64,000 nucleotides of DNA, taken from NCBI GenBank assembly GCA_015146655.1, contig VKHL01000118.1:1-64000 (forward strand), in the 5' to 3' direction. The notes beneath the pieces were generated by a model. The model saw only the letters and a list, made by a program, of their open reading frames with translations, ran no database searches and was not told where the DNA came from. This document shows positions 48,089-59,536 of the stretch, piece after piece. The position numbers were made by a program, and so were the translations under genes. The number at the start of each line of letters is the position of its first letter. The stretch's first letter is position 1. The stretch is from Ochromonas danica. Taxonomy: Eukaryota > Sar > Chrysophyceae > Chromulinales > Chromulinaceae.

Positions 48089-48847
48089 TTTAATCTCTGA
48101 CAAGGGAATGGGAATAGGAATAGAAGAAGAGAATTAGATTGTGACATGTGGTGGATGTGCATCATGGTGCAGAACTTTCTCCTGGACGGTTCTTGTGAAG
48201 GCGGTGCGATAAGATGGACCAGACAGAGTGAATGACATCGCAATGGACTTAAAAGTAGACCAATCTTAACTTCCAGCACTACTGAGAACACACTTGGATG
48301 AATTATCCCATCTTCACTCTATCACATGGTGGTTTACTACCCCCCTACTCAAAACACTGCTGGATGAATTATCCCATCTTCACTTTGTCACGTGGTAATC
48401 AACTACCCCTACCCAAAACACTGCTGGATGAGTTATTCCACCTACTCTACATCATGAGGGGGAAATTAGTCTGCAGTGGATGCAAATGAACTTATCATTA
48501 TTATGTGGATTATGTCTCAGGTCTAATCGTTTTTCCAATAATTGTCTTCTTTGAAGAGTTTAGCAAAGCACTTCAGACTTCCTACTTATCATCCCAAAGT
48601 CAACTTTTAGGACTTCACAAGGAAAGAGGAGGAAAGGGTTAACTTCACGCAGGCAACGGGTGGGAAAGGGTTAACTTCACATTCCAGAATCTCAGAAAGT
48701 TCACATCATTCAGCATTCACTCAACAACAACAACAACAACAACAACAACAAGTTGAATAAAATAGTCTTGATAGACCAAGAGTTAGATTCCTGCTCGTCC
48801 TTTCTATCCCTCACACCACAGCTATTATATACTATAATAACTAGACG
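48089..48847. promoter_or_regulatory. upstream region of the ABM gene with minisatellite and GTTAACTTCAC pair
   Basis: 759 bp between divergent genes. Contains the minisatellite at 48295-48477, paired motif GGGTTAACTTCAC near 48637 and 48668 (about 170-200 bp before the ABM start), and an AAC repeat near 48725-48750. No coding exon seen. Confidence 0.5.
48295..48477. repeat. minisatellite, three units of about 65 bp
   Basis: Units begin TGGATGA(A/G)TTAT at 48295, 48361 and 48425; the first two are close copies (ATCCCATCTTCACT, CTCAAAACACTGC against CCCAAAACACTGC), the third is diverged and shortened. Direct orientation, no conserved short repeats with unique spacers, so not a CRISPR array. 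Confidence 0.85.
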
Positions 48848-49321
48848 ATGGCGTCCACTTCTTTATCTTGGTCAAAAAATACCTTCCTTGTCTTTGGTCT
48901 AGGAGCACTTACAGGATGGTTTGCCTATTTTCTTTCTCAACGCATTCAAGCCTCTTCCTCTTCTTCTACTCTAGTACCTTCTCCTCGTGAACATGGTCAA
49001 CATGCATTTTTCCTTGGTGTTAGTGTACGTTTTCCTTCTGATGAAGATCAAAAAGAATTTGAACGTATTTTCAAACCACTTTCAGATCATGTCCGAAAGA
49101 ATGAATTAGGAACTTTGTCCTATATTGTTATGCGATCAGATAAGGAAGCACGTCATATTATGATCCTTGAGCGATACAAGAACAAGCAGTACTACCTGGA
49201 TGTACATAAAACTAGTGAGCCTTTTAAGACCTTCCGTGATCAATTCCAAGAGTTGATCTCGAAGGGTGCCGTGGTGGATGGTCATAGCTATGTTGAGAGT
49301 GACTTAGGCTTCATTTTCTAA
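48848..49321 (+). CDS. membrane-anchored ABM-domain (YgiN-type monooxygenase-like) protein
   Basis: Single exon, 157 aa. N-terminal transmembrane anchor TFLVFGLGALTGWFAYFLSQ, Ser-rich linker, then an antibiotic-biosynthesis monooxygenase-like ferredoxin fold: HAFFLGVSVRFPSDEDQKEF, LGTLSYIVMRSDKEARHIMI and LERYKNKQYYLDVHKTSEPF, the ILERY and H...F elements being typical. These small dimeric barrels oxidise quinols or act as stress proteins without a cofactor. Anchor plus soluble domain suggests attachment to an organelle or ER membrane. The catalytic activity is uncertain. Confidence 0.8.
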   Translation: MASTSLSWSKNTFLVFGLGALTGWFAYFLSQRIQASSSSSTLVPSPREHGQHAFFLGVSVRFPSDEDQKEFERIFKPLSDHVRKNELGTLSYIVMRSDKEARHIMILERYKNKQYYLDVHKTSEPFKTFRDQFQELISKGAVVDGHSYVESDLGFIF

Positions 49322-49452
49322 ATGATAGTAATAGTAGACCAACAAACTGATCCTCATCACATTGGTAACATCAATAATCAGAACACACTTTTTGAAACTA
49401 CCAATAGCCTGCAGGCAATGACTTACTGACCTCTACGATTTTGTTGTTTTTG

Positions 49453-50751
49453 TTACATTTTCTCTACTACTTGATGACTATGATGGTGACCAGCAGAGTA
49501 ATCTAACGAAAAAGTTTTGTTTCGATCGAAGCAATGAAGCATTTCCAATAAGGTTGCCGAAAGAAGAGGTGCTCCAGGAAAGCGAACAATTTCTGCCAGC
49601 TGAGGTCGATTAGTCCAATGAATTTGTAATCCATCTAAAGAGAGTGGCGTTATATTCGTCAAATGATTGACTAGGATATGTTCAAAACGATTAAGCAGAC
49701 GATGCTCAATCTCTTCTCTATGTAGGACAGGCAGATGGTGACGATGGATGTTATACATCAACCATCCATTCGATTTCCAATGACAACTATCCAGACCATT
49801 CCAATCGACTTTGGTGGTAGAATCAATTTGGGAAACTCGCGGTGGTGAAGGGAGAGGCAATTGGAAAATTCTTCCTGGGAGTGAGAAGATCACTTTCATC
49901 TCCTGATTATGTTGGCTTTTTCTGACCTGACGCAGTTGATAGAATGACCCTGCCATTGCATCAACATTCTTGGCCACCTTCTCAAGCCATGATGCAGAAG
50001 GTTCATAATGAGCGAAAGAGCAAGTAGCGCCTCCTGTTTGAAGGAGTATAATATCGGGTGCTTTGTCTGCGGAGAAATGAGAATGCTCGGAAAGAAAACT
50101 CTCTCCAGGCCAGAACTCGGCAAGATAATCTCTTCTTTCAAATGAAATCTTTCCATGGTTTTCGATGGTTATATGACATACTTGACCATCTTGTACAGGA
50201 GTGGCACCTGATGGTGAGAATGATGACGATGAGAATGATTGTCTTGGTGGTGGACTGCTGCTGCTTGTGTGTTTCTCTTTTTGATCAGATGAGGTTGATG
50301 ATAGAGGATGAAGAGACTCACATACTATCTCTGCTTTCTTAAAATATAAAGAAAAGGATAACCATAATGGAAAGAGAGAATGATCACCTAATAAATAAAT
50401 CCATTTCCCTGCCATGGAGGAGAAAGCAGAGGAGCCAAGATGATGATGATGAAGGCGAGGGCTATTGGGGAAGGCAAGGTTTCGATGAGCCATCTCTCCA
50501 TGTAATAACTTGAGAAAGGTAGGACTTTCATGGAAGAATTCGTGTGAGAGACGATCTGTAAGAGGAACACTCTCTTCATAACTATTGAAAGCATCTGCTA
50601 GTCGACTACCCCAAGTAAGACCTTGATATTCACATTCTGTATCTAGAGCATCAAGAAGAGAATAAAGTTCACCACTATAGATAGTCTGATAAAGGGAGAA
50701 GGATAAAATAAGAAAGAGATTATACCAACCACAATAAGGCATGATTATCAT
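49453..50751 (-). CDS. PC-esterase/SGNH-like secreted or membrane protein with altered GDS motif
   Basis: Single exon, 432 aa. Signal or anchor WYNLFLILSFSLYQTIYS near the start. The motif KWIYLLGDHSLFPLW resembles the GDS block of PC-esterases (TBL, CASD1) but has GDHS. The later DIILLQTGGATCSF matches the second block, and SLDGLQIHWTNRPQLAE resembles the catalytic D-x-x-H block with altered spacing. A Ser/Pro/Lys linker separates halves. If active it would be an acyl esterase or acyltransferase on glycans in the secretory path; the motif changes leave this open. It converges on the ABM gene. Confidence 0.6.
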   Translation of the reverse strand: MIIMPYCGWYNLFLILSFSLYQTIYSGELYSLLDALDTECEYQGLTWGSRLADAFNSYEESVPLTDRLSHEFFHESPTFLKLLHGEMAHRNLAFPNSPRLHHHHLGSSAFSSMAGKWIYLLGDHSLFPLWLSFSLYFKKAEIVCESLHPLSSTSSDQKEKHTSSSSPPPRQSFSSSSFSPSGATPVQDGQVCHITIENHGKISFERRDYLAEFWPGESFLSEHSHFSADKAPDIILLQTGGATCSFAHYEPSASWLEKVAKNVDAMAGSFYQLRQVRKSQHNQEMKVIFSLPGRIFQLPLPSPPRVSQIDSTTKVDWNGLDSCHWKSNGWLMYNIHRHHLPVLHREEIEHRLLNRFEHILVNHLTNITPLSLDGLQIHWTNRPQLAEIVRFPGAPLLSATLLEMLHCFDRNKTFSLDYSAGHHHSHQVVEKM

Positions 50752-50937
50752 TCCTTCCTTGATTTCTGCTGGGTATCAAAAACCGTTCCACCATTGATTC
50801 CACCATTCCACCATTCCACCATTCCATCATTCCATCATTCCACCATTCCACCATTCCTTTCCACTGCTGTTCCACCATTCTTGTTTCATTCATTTTGTTG
50901 TTGTTGTTTGGCTTTCTTCATCCAATGAGTAAGCAAG
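50752..50937. repeat. short divergent promoter filled with CCATTCCA repeats
   Basis: 186 bp between divergent starts. About 50785-50880 is a run of CCACCATTCCA/CCATCATTCCA units (about ten). The ATTCC half-site is the same as in the recurring ATTCCATGGAAT palindrome. Confidence 0.8.
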
Positions 50938-51696
50938 ATGTTGTCTCTTACTCTTACCTTCTTTAGTGTATTCATGGTTTGGGTAATATCTCAAGCGTTA
51001 GCTCTGCCAAATAACAAGTCATCATCAGATCAAAAGAAGTCATCATGGCTCTTCTCATTCATCAAACCTCTGCATCACAATCAACCAGATGACCATCATA
51101 TAGTTACTATCCTTAACTCAAAGAGACGATCTCACTCTCAATCCTATTTGAACATGTATGACTCTATCAAGCTATCCAGTACTCAAACGGCGGGTGAAGT
51201 ACATCATCGACAATTGAAGCTGTTCTTGGCCACTATTGGTAGTGCTTGTGCTATCTTCGACCTTCTAGAGACTGTATTTGAACGTCTCCCTAGTATTCAC
51301 AATATTCTAAAACCTATTTTAAGACCCAAATTAGGTGTCTTTCTTCTTTGTGTAATTCACTTATTGGAAATACTATCAGATATAATCAGTCAATTAGAAA
51401 GTCGTCAGCATTATCTCCAGCGAAGAGATCTTGATGAGCAAGTCACTGAGATATTAAAGTTACAGTTTACTAAGGAAGAAGATGCTGCTATGGCTCATGA
51501 TCGTGCTGCTATCGCACTCTTTGGTCAAGATGCTTCATTGAATTTTATCTATCCAGATGAAGATTTGGATGAAAATGGTAAACCACCTGAACGATATTCT
51601 CATTATCGTGGTGTGAAATGGAGCAATCGGCATCATGCTTGGCTAGTGGATGGAGCTTATCTGGGATATTCTAGTCCATCACCACCATTGCATTAG
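50938..51696 (+). CDS. secretory membrane protein ending in a half AP2-like motif
   Basis: Single exon, 252 aa. Signal peptide MLSLTLTFFSVFMVWVISQA; two hydrophobic helices around residues 97-150 (FLATIGSACAIFDLLETVF; LGVFLLCVIHLLEILSDII). The end reads YSHYRGVKWSNRHHAWLVDG then AYLGYSS. YRGV-x-W...W followed by YLG is the start of an AP2/ERF DNA-binding sheet, but the rest of the domain (AAxAYD helix) is missing. It could be convergent or a relic. No established function. Confidence 0.65.
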   Translation: MLSLTLTFFSVFMVWVISQALALPNNKSSSDQKKSSWLFSFIKPLHHNQPDDHHIVTILNSKRRSHSQSYLNMYDSIKLSSTQTAGEVHHRQLKLFLATIGSACAIFDLLETVFERLPSIHNILKPILRPKLGVFLLCVIHLLEILSDIISQLESRQHYLQRRDLDEQVTEILKLQFTKEEDAAMAHDRAAIALFGQDASLNFIYPDEDLDENGKPPERYSHYRGVKWSNRHHAWLVDGAYLGYSSPSPPLH

Positions 51697-51990
51697 GATT
51701 ACTCTACAACAACAACAATCAATGATCTTTACGCACACAGCAGCATCTCTTATAAATTAAAGTATAGTTTTCATTTAGTCTATTGGTAGTTGTAGATTTC
51801 TAAGGTATTGTTATATTCACTTTACAGTTCATAGACTAGTTTGTATTTGTAAGAATATATGGAAGTTAACAGTGGAAAGAGATAAAATGAGTTTTAACTC
51901 GTAAATTTGAGGTTTGGCTTCTTCCTATCATTCTCACCTCCTGTCTCATCCAGTGGTTGAAAACCTCATCTAGACCGGGAGACAAAAAGA

Positions 51991-54154
51991 ATGACGACGA
52001 CCAAGCCAACTGTTGCCAGTGGGCTGGAAAGTCTTCTGCTATGGAGCTCTCTTGTCATGCTCTACTTGTATATACAGAAGAGTCATGAAGTGGATGAGAG
52101 GAAGAATGATCAACAACAGATCGAGCAGATTTCTTCTTCTCATCGTATCAGAACATCTTCTTCCAGTCAACGTCATGTACGAATTCTCTATGGTAGTACC
52201 ACTGGTACATCTAAGAAATTAGCTACTACTTTAGAACATCATTTGAAGAAGAAGTGTCAGAATAATGTCGTGATTGATCTCATGGACATGAAAGACTATA
52301 ATGATGATGAACTTGTGAAGGAAGATATTGTCTTATTTATCTTATCCACTTGGGAAGGAGGCAAACCACCACCTTCCTGTGCTATCTTACTCAATACCAT
52401 AGATGATATTGCACATGATTTCCGATTCAATCTGGACCATTGGGGTCAATTGACCTATGCCATCTTCGGATTGGGTACCTCTGTCTATGGTGACAACTAT
52501 GGCAAAGCGGTGAGTGGGAATATATAATATGTCTTTTTTGCCATCCTTTTTCTTGACTATTTGTGTGCTTATTAATGAATGGTTTCAGGCGAAAGACTTA
52601 GATGGTAACTTGGCTGAGAAAGGTGCTCAACGTTTACAGGAGTTAGCACTTGGTGATGACTCCAAGAACCTTGACCAAGCCTTCTATCGTTGGAGCTCTG
52701 CTATTGTAAAGTATATTTCAGAGGAAAGCGCTGACTCTTCAACAGAGAAGACATCTCACAAAGTGGTGAAAGGATTGTTAAAGAAAGGTGGTAACAAGAA
52801 ACACCAACATAACGTCTCTGTGGACAAGGAGGTTGAAAATGCACCACTGGAAAAGGAAGAAGAAGATTTAATCAATGATTCTTTCGTTGAGATGGGTTGT
52901 GGTGATGGTGATACGATGGATTTGGAAGATCTTGCTAGACCCAATGATCGTCGAGAAATGGTTACCAAACTTCAACGTCAAGCACTTATTAAAGAAGGAT
53001 ATCGTATTATTGGTAGTCATAGTGCTGTGAAGCTTTGTCGTTGGACAAAGAATCAATTACGTGGTCGTGGAGGATGTTATAAACACTCTTTCTATGGCAT
53101 TACCTCTTATCAATGCATGGAAGCCACACCTAGTCTAGCATGTGCCAATAAATGTGTGTTTTGTTGGAGACACCATAAGAATCCTGTGGGTACAGAATGG
53201 AGATGGAAAGAAGATGCACCTGATGCTATTGTGCAGCAAGCAATTGCTTATCATGTGGAGATGATTCATGGTATGAAAGGTGTGCCTGGTGTACAACCTG
53301 AGCGATTGTTAGAAGCTCATACAGTGCGTCATTGTGCTCTTTCTTTGGTTGGAGAACCCATCATGTATCCTAGAATTAACGAGATGCTTCGTGAGTTACA
53401 TAATCGAGATATTTCATCGTTCATGGTCACTAATGCTCAATTCCCTGACCGTATCGATCAGTTGGACCCTGTCACGCAACTATATGTTTCCATTGATGCA
53501 GCCACTAAAGATTCCTTACAAGCTATTGATAGACCTCTTTTCCGCGATTTCTGGGATCGTTATATGCAATCACTTCGCGCACTTAAGAAGAAGGCACAGC
53601 GTACTGTCTATCGAATGACTTTGGTGAAGAGTTGGAATATGGAGGAAATTGATAATTACGCTGAACTAGTCGAAGTTGGTATGCCCGATTTCATTGAAAT
53701 CAAGGCAGTGACTTATTGCGGTAAATCAGATGCTTCTACTCTCACCATGGAGAATGTGCCAAGACATCAAGAGGTCTGCCAATATGCAACCATCCTCTGC
53801 GAGCATTTGGCTGCTCGAGGCAATTGTAGTCAAGCAAACTATGCCATTGCTACTGAGCACGAGCATTCTTGTTGCATCCTTATTGCTCGGCAGGATAAGT
53901 TCAAGGTGGATGGAGAATGGCAAACATGGATCAACTACGACAAGTTCCATGCTCTTATGCGTGAATATTATGCAAGTAACGGATCGAAAACCTTCCGCAG
54001 TGAAGACTACACTGCTCCTACACCTTCTTGGGCTGTCTATCAAAGTAAGGAGAGGGGCTTCGATCCAGTTGATATCCGTTGGAGGAGGGGAGACAACAAG
54101 AACCCCGTAGATCCTGCCTTAGTGGCGGAAGAGAACGAGTCTGGATGTGGTTAG
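51991..54154 (+). CDS. TYW1: TYW1, wybutosine synthesis radical-SAM enzyme (flavodoxin-radical SAM fusion)
   Basis: Exons 51991-52509 and 52589-54154, 79-nt phase-0 intron; 694 aa. A hydrophobic anchor (LLLWSSLVMLYLYI) lies near the start, as in eukaryotic TYW1. Flavodoxin domain about 60-180: VRILYGSTTGTSKKLATTLE (FMN loop), STWEGGKPP, FGLGTSVYG. Radical SAM domain from about 340: SLACANKCVFCWRHHKNPVG with CxxxCxxC, SLVGEPIMYP, and TLVKSWNMEEIDNYAELVE. The C-terminus has the wyosine-forming block. It makes the tricyclic imG-14 base at G37 of tRNA-Phe from m1G and pyruvate. All motifs appear intact. Confidence 0.97.
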
Positions 54155-54371
54155 CATGTTAGGTTAACAACACATCGATGCTTCCTATGTCGGATACCAT
54201 GCCAGTTAACTGTGACACATGAGTCAACATTGCATTGGAATTAAATTGATTGATATATACTACATTGTCACGACTCGCTAATACCGCAAGCTTCTACATT
54301 TTCGCATTCATTTCAGAAATGAAGTTGTTTCCAAAAGATATAAAATAACCGACGAGTGGTTGCTGTCTTAA

Positions 54372-55247
54372 TTACCAATGATCGAGTCCATCACGTCGGA
54401 CGGCAAAGTTTGTTCTGCTGGGATGGCTACTACTGCTGCTGTTGTTAATTTTGTTGTTTTGGATTTCATTTTGAAGTTGTAGCCGTTGAAAGTGTTCTCC
54501 CCAACGATGACCGCAGTTACATACCCATGGGCTATCAAAACCTTGACATCCTTTACATTTCTTACAAGGATATGGTGGTTGATCTGGTGAATGATCGATA
54601 TGTTTATGCTTGCATTGACATCGTAATATCCAGGATCCTTCCCCCACAATATAGAAGAAGTGATTGCAAGAGCAAGATTTGACTTGACAAGGCAGCTGAC
54701 CTTTACCTTTGCCTTGACTAGTAGCACTGTTAAGATGCTCTTTCCTACGATGACCACATAAACATCTGCTTTCACGTGTGATGACAAGGCATTCATTGTT
54801 GCATGCATGACACAACCATTGCACGTTGTTGTGTGAGCCACTCCCTGTCCCACTACCAATGGGTTGACAAAGAGGTGTGGGAGGGTTTTCAATGACTTCA
54901 ATTTCTTCTTCAATATCTGAATCGTGACCTCTGGAAGAGGAACGTTGAGACAGAGCGACAGGTTCAACTACTTCTGTTAGAGTAGTGGAAGAGTTTGAAG
55001 TCTTGATGGCCTTCATAAGAGGTTTCATGGGAGAGGCCATGACAGGTTGAACATGATCTTCAACTTCTTCACCTCCTTCTATTGTGATCCCCAGGATGTC
55101 ATCACATGGTACCAGACTATCTGTCTCTACAACGACTACTTTTCGATCAGATGATAGATTGGATGATCCTCCACGTTGTTGAATTAGAGGAGGACGAGAA
55201 GATTGAATACGATTTTTCAATAGCCTTAACTTGCCAGAATCACTCAT
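54372..55247 (-). CDS. FAM221: FAM221-family Cys-rich protein
   Basis: Single exon, 291 aa. The Ser/Glu-rich first half is followed by clusters: WLCHACNNECLVITRESRCL, CSCNHFFYIVGEGSWILRCQ, CKHKHIDHSP, CKKCKGCQGFDSPWVCNCGH and RWGEHFQ. The CxCxxF ... CRCKH.H..H ... C.C..F.S...C..C...W..H pattern is that of FAM221A/B. The family is poorly characterised and mainly found in ciliated organisms, suggesting a flagellar role. Cys/His spacing suggests zinc binding. Confidence 0.85.
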   Translation of the reverse strand: MSDSGKLRLLKNRIQSSRPPLIQQRGGSSNLSSDRKVVVVETDSLVPCDDILGITIEGGEEVEDHVQPVMASPMKPLMKAIKTSNSSTTLTEVVEPVALSQRSSSRGHDSDIEEEIEVIENPPTPLCQPIGSGTGSGSHNNVQWLCHACNNECLVITRESRCLCGHRRKEHLNSATSQGKGKGQLPCQVKSCSCNHFFYIVGEGSWILRCQCKHKHIDHSPDQPPYPCKKCKGCQGFDSPWVCNCGHRWGEHFQRLQLQNEIQNNKINNSSSSSHPSRTNFAVRRDGLDHW

Positions 55248-55558
55248 CTTTGAGAGGTAGACGTGATGTCAATCAATATGCCAAAACATCAAAACACGTG
55301 GGAAACCAAAAACACACACTGGTCTATAAACGCGTAACGGACAATGAAAACATCTTTTCCTCCCCCCAGAGCATTTCCTTAAGAGATGAAAGGAATTCCT
55401 TAATTGTCCCCAGCGCATCTCATTCTCATCATGTCATAATCAGATAGATGATGAGATTGGACAAATAGACAGCAGTATTAATTTTAGCTAAAGATTTCTT
55501 TGTTCTATTTTTGATTTGATCAGATTGAGATTGTTCATCTATCAATATCATTAGGAAA
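55248..55558. promoter_or_regulatory. divergent promoter, FAM221 / IQ protein
   Basis: 311 bp between divergent starts; nothing beyond AT-rich sequence recognised. Both genes are candidates for flagellar function, so shared control is conceivable. Confidence 0.35.
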
Positions 55559-58500
55559 ATGATTCCTTTATCTCTTCGATATCCCACTACTATCACAACA
55601 GTCAGTAAAATCAACACCACCTCTGCCACTGCCTCTGTCACTGTCACACCCACTGCCCCCACTACCACTACCACTACCACTGCCACTGGGACTACTGCAC
55701 ACAATCTCCAACCCGTCCCTCCTCCTCCAGGGTCATCTTCTCTCTATGGTGGACATCATCCTCATCATCGTAGACAACAATTTAGTCATCGAATTCTTAT
55801 TCATGGTGGACCACCTAGAGATACTTCTATACAAGCTGCTACACGTGCAAAACAAATTGAATCTCAACGATTTGAAAAGAATTTCCATTCTCTTGATGAT
55901 CTTATGAAGAAATGGGATGGAATCGTTGAAGAAATAGTTCATCAACATGTTGATGTCATTGAATCAGACCATCTCATCTTACATTCTTTCCTTACTCAAT
56001 ATCATGCAGCACATCAAATACAACGTGCTTTCCGTGCTTCTCTTGCACGATGGAAATTAAAAGGATTAAGAAATACACGTTTTATTATTGATTGGATTTC
56101 ATTTCATATATATTATAAAAAACGAAAATTAGCAGCAAGATGTATAATACGTATTATTCATCGTTATTTCACAAAGGGAGTATTTCAAAAAGTTTTCAAA
56201 ATGAATCAAGCAGCAAAAAGAATACAATCTTTCTATAAAGGAAAAAGAAGGAAATATATATTATTTCATCGATTAAAAGTTGTACAAGTAATGAAAATAG
56301 CATTATCACATATTTTCTTATTTGGAAGATCAAGAGCTGCTAAGAGATTGTTAATACAACGTGAAGCAGAAGCAATTCAATCCAATCAGACAGATAGTTT
56401 TCGTAAATTATTAAGTCGTGTGATTCGTAGACGAAGAAGAAGATAGTAAGTGATGTGTGTGTACGTGTGTACGTGTACGTGTATGTGTGTGTACGTGCAT
56501 GTGTGTGTATTTTTTGGATGCTAATAATAATGTTTTGTTATATTAGTTTGCGTAGTCCTCATGGCAAGCTTCTCTTTTATATCTTATCACAATTCTATGG
56601 AGAGGATGGACCTATTCCATGCAATCCTATTATAGAATATGTTCGTCGCAAAATGATCAATAGTCCATCACAAGCCTCCGCATCTATGGCAGCTAATAAG
56701 ACTTCTTCATATATACGTAAATCAATGCGTTCAACGAGTGGAAGTCGTTCTTCCTTTCGTTCTTCACGTAGTCAACCCTCTCCGGACAGGTAATAGTACT
56801 AGTTCATGTTTTATATTCTACCTCATATTAGATGGAATGACTGACTTGTTGATGATTGTTGATTGTTATAGTCCAACTAGTCCAGCTTGTGGTATTCAAC
56901 ATTTCCCTTCCATATTACAAGGTGTTAATCGTATTCGTTCTGTTTATGATGCTTTCACCTTTATTCAAGATATGATATCAGCTGCTAAACAACATCCAGA
57001 GTTTTTAGAGGATAATTCTCCTCCTAGTCCAACACTCTATCTTGCTCCAACAGTAACAACAGGGAAGAGTTCTCCTAGACGTGGAAGAGGTATGCTAGGG
57101 TCTGTGCAGGGCACTTCTCCTTCTTCAATTGCAAACTCTTCTGGTGATACACAAAGTCTTTCAGCTGCAGCAGCTGCTGCTGTCGCTGCTGTGAATGGTT
57201 CTAGTATAGTGAAGGAAGGATCATCTCGACGGTTGATTCAACCAATAGCACGTGGTTCATCGAATATACGCAAGAGTACTTCTTCCTCCTTTTCATCTCC
57301 TGCAGCTGCAGCAGCAGCACAACCATCACCAACAATAACAACAGCAAATGGACATACAGTTCCTTCAGCACCAAGTAATGGAACTCCGTCATCATCTTCA
57401 CAAAGAAGACGAGCAGGAAGTGTATATAATATACCCAATCCTTTGACAACGTTATCATCATCATCACAATCTGATTTAGAGATGAAAGAGAATAATGAAA
57501 GAAGAATTGCAGGTGTTCTTTCTTCTTCTTCTCGTTCACTCAGTGGTAGTAGCAATGATCTAACTGATCTTCATGCTATATCATCATCTTTAATAGTCAC
57601 GATTGAAAAGAAAACACCTGGAACAATGGCAATTAATGAAGGAAATGAAAATGATTTGGAGTCAACCACTTCTACGACAGTATCAAGAGAAACTGAACCA
57701 TTAAAACCTCGACATGCTAACAATCCACCTTCACGTAGATCATCTATTATATCATTACAGCGACCAACAGTTATTCCAGTTAAACCACATCCAATTACAA
57801 AAGATATGACGCCAATCACAACGGTAAAACCACGCAGAGCTACGGTTGCTCAAGTGGGAGAAGTACGCAAACCTTCTGTTGTGGATTCTTCTGAACGTTT
57901 ACAGCGTCTAGAGAGATTCAAGCATCTCGTCCCTCATGCGATTCAACCTGAGAATGTATCACATGCTCCCATTGATCAACCTGTTGATCCTCCTTTGCCA
58001 GACCTTAACCATGAGGTTTCAATAACAACACAACCAATCGTCATTACATCAGAGGTAGTAGTACAAGACCCTCCTAAAGATGTTATCTCAATAGAATCGA
58101 CTGTGCTAACTTCTGATGAAGCTGTGGTATCGGAACAAACCTCAGTCTCACCACCGCTACCAGTGGTAGCAGCAACAGAAGCTCCTGACCAAATGTTGAA
58201 TTCTGACATGGAAAGGAAAACAACAAATCAAATCCCATCCATGACAACAGAGAAGATGACTATGATAGAACATATTAAAGCTACTGACGATGTTGATGAG
58301 GAGATAAAAGAAGAAGATGATGACGACGATGATGATGACGATAGTTACTTTGATGATTTCCCAGATACTGTAGAAGTCTCTCCTCCTCCAGCAACATTGT
58401 TGTCTCTCACCATCCCCTTGGAAGACTCTCCGTCTAGAAGAACGACGATAGATTACATCAGCAGCGCAGAAAAGGATGCCTCCTTATATGGAGGAAGTTA

Positions 58501-58828
58501 TGCCAGTACTTTAAACTTTAGTGAGAGTGGTGATCAAACATCCACTCCTTTCAAAGATCTCATGCCGTCATTGGAGACGTCGTCTTTCTTCGCCTTGTCC
58601 TCCACCCTGCCAAGTCAGACAACCACTTCGATGATTGCATCTGATAATGATGGACGAAACTGTCAACTTGATTCAGTATTGAACACGAAGACTGTGATGG
58701 GATCTGATGTTAAACATCATATTAACAATGGTGACGATGACGATGGTGATGATGATGATGATGATGATGATGGTATGGACTGGGATCTTCCTGATGATGT
58801 AATCCATGCAGTTCTTGCTAATCGATGA
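55559..58828 (+). CDS. IQ-motif (calmodulin-binding) protein with long disordered tail
   Basis: Exons 55559-56445, 56547-56789 and 56872-58828; introns 101 and 82 nt, both phase 2. 1028 aa. Thr/Pro-rich start. At about residues 140-260 are several IQ-like segments: AAHQIQRAFRASLARWKLKG, AARCIIRIIHRYF, AAKRIQSFYKGKRRKYILFH. These would bind calmodulin or myosin light chains. The remaining 700 residues are low complexity: poly-Ala, poly-Ser, acidic (DDDDDDDDS), ending MDWDLPDDVIHAVLANR. Similar IQ proteins occur in axonemes and basal bodies. Confidence 0.8.
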
Positions 58829-59137
58829 TTTCATTTCATTTCATCTGTCTACTATAGTGATGGTTGCCTTGTATAAAGAATGTGTATAGCATTGATATAT
58901 ATCTACTGTATGTTAATAACAATAACATTGATGTGAGTGATTGTCAAGTGGTGGTTTCAAGAAGCGACAATTTCTTCTTTTATCTCCCAAATATCGACTT
59001 TCTCTCCTCCTGTGAGGATAACCACCCGCTGGAAAGTGCTTGTTTTTGATGATGACAGAGACAACAAAACAAACAGTGACAAATCAAGCCAACTAACCAA
59101 CTAACTGACTAACAAGCAGACAGTGAAACAAAAGGAA
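58829..59137. promoter_or_regulatory. intergenic region before the methyltransferase
   Basis: 309 bp; AACTAACTGACTAACAAGC repeats just before the methyltransferase start. No exon seen. Confidence 0.4.
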
Positions 59138-59501
59138 ATGGCCAGAGGCAAGAAAACCCGTGAACCACCAGCACTAGCACCAACTGCACCCGTGCCTGAG
59201 ACAGATTATTCTTCTGAAAGCTATTGGAACCAACGCTATGAAGCCAATAATATCGATCATGAATGGTATTATTCCTTTGACATCCTTGAGCCTTTGCTTA
59301 AGATGATGTTATCCAATCAACCTGATTTAAGTCTTGCGAAAGCACTTGAAATAGGTTGTGGTGATCGTCCTTTAGTAAGTCATTTCCATCAATTAGGATT
59401 AAAAGAAGATAATATCTATGGTATCGACTTTTCGCAAGTAGTCATCGATCATTTGCAATCCCAACAGTCACAGTCACTACAGTCGTCTGCCTCTACTTCT
59501 T

Positions 59502-59536
<35 letters not shown>

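Noticed and set aside
48295-48477. CRISPR-like spaced repeats
   Set aside because: Units are contiguous 65-bp tandem copies with no unique spacers, in a eukaryotic genome.
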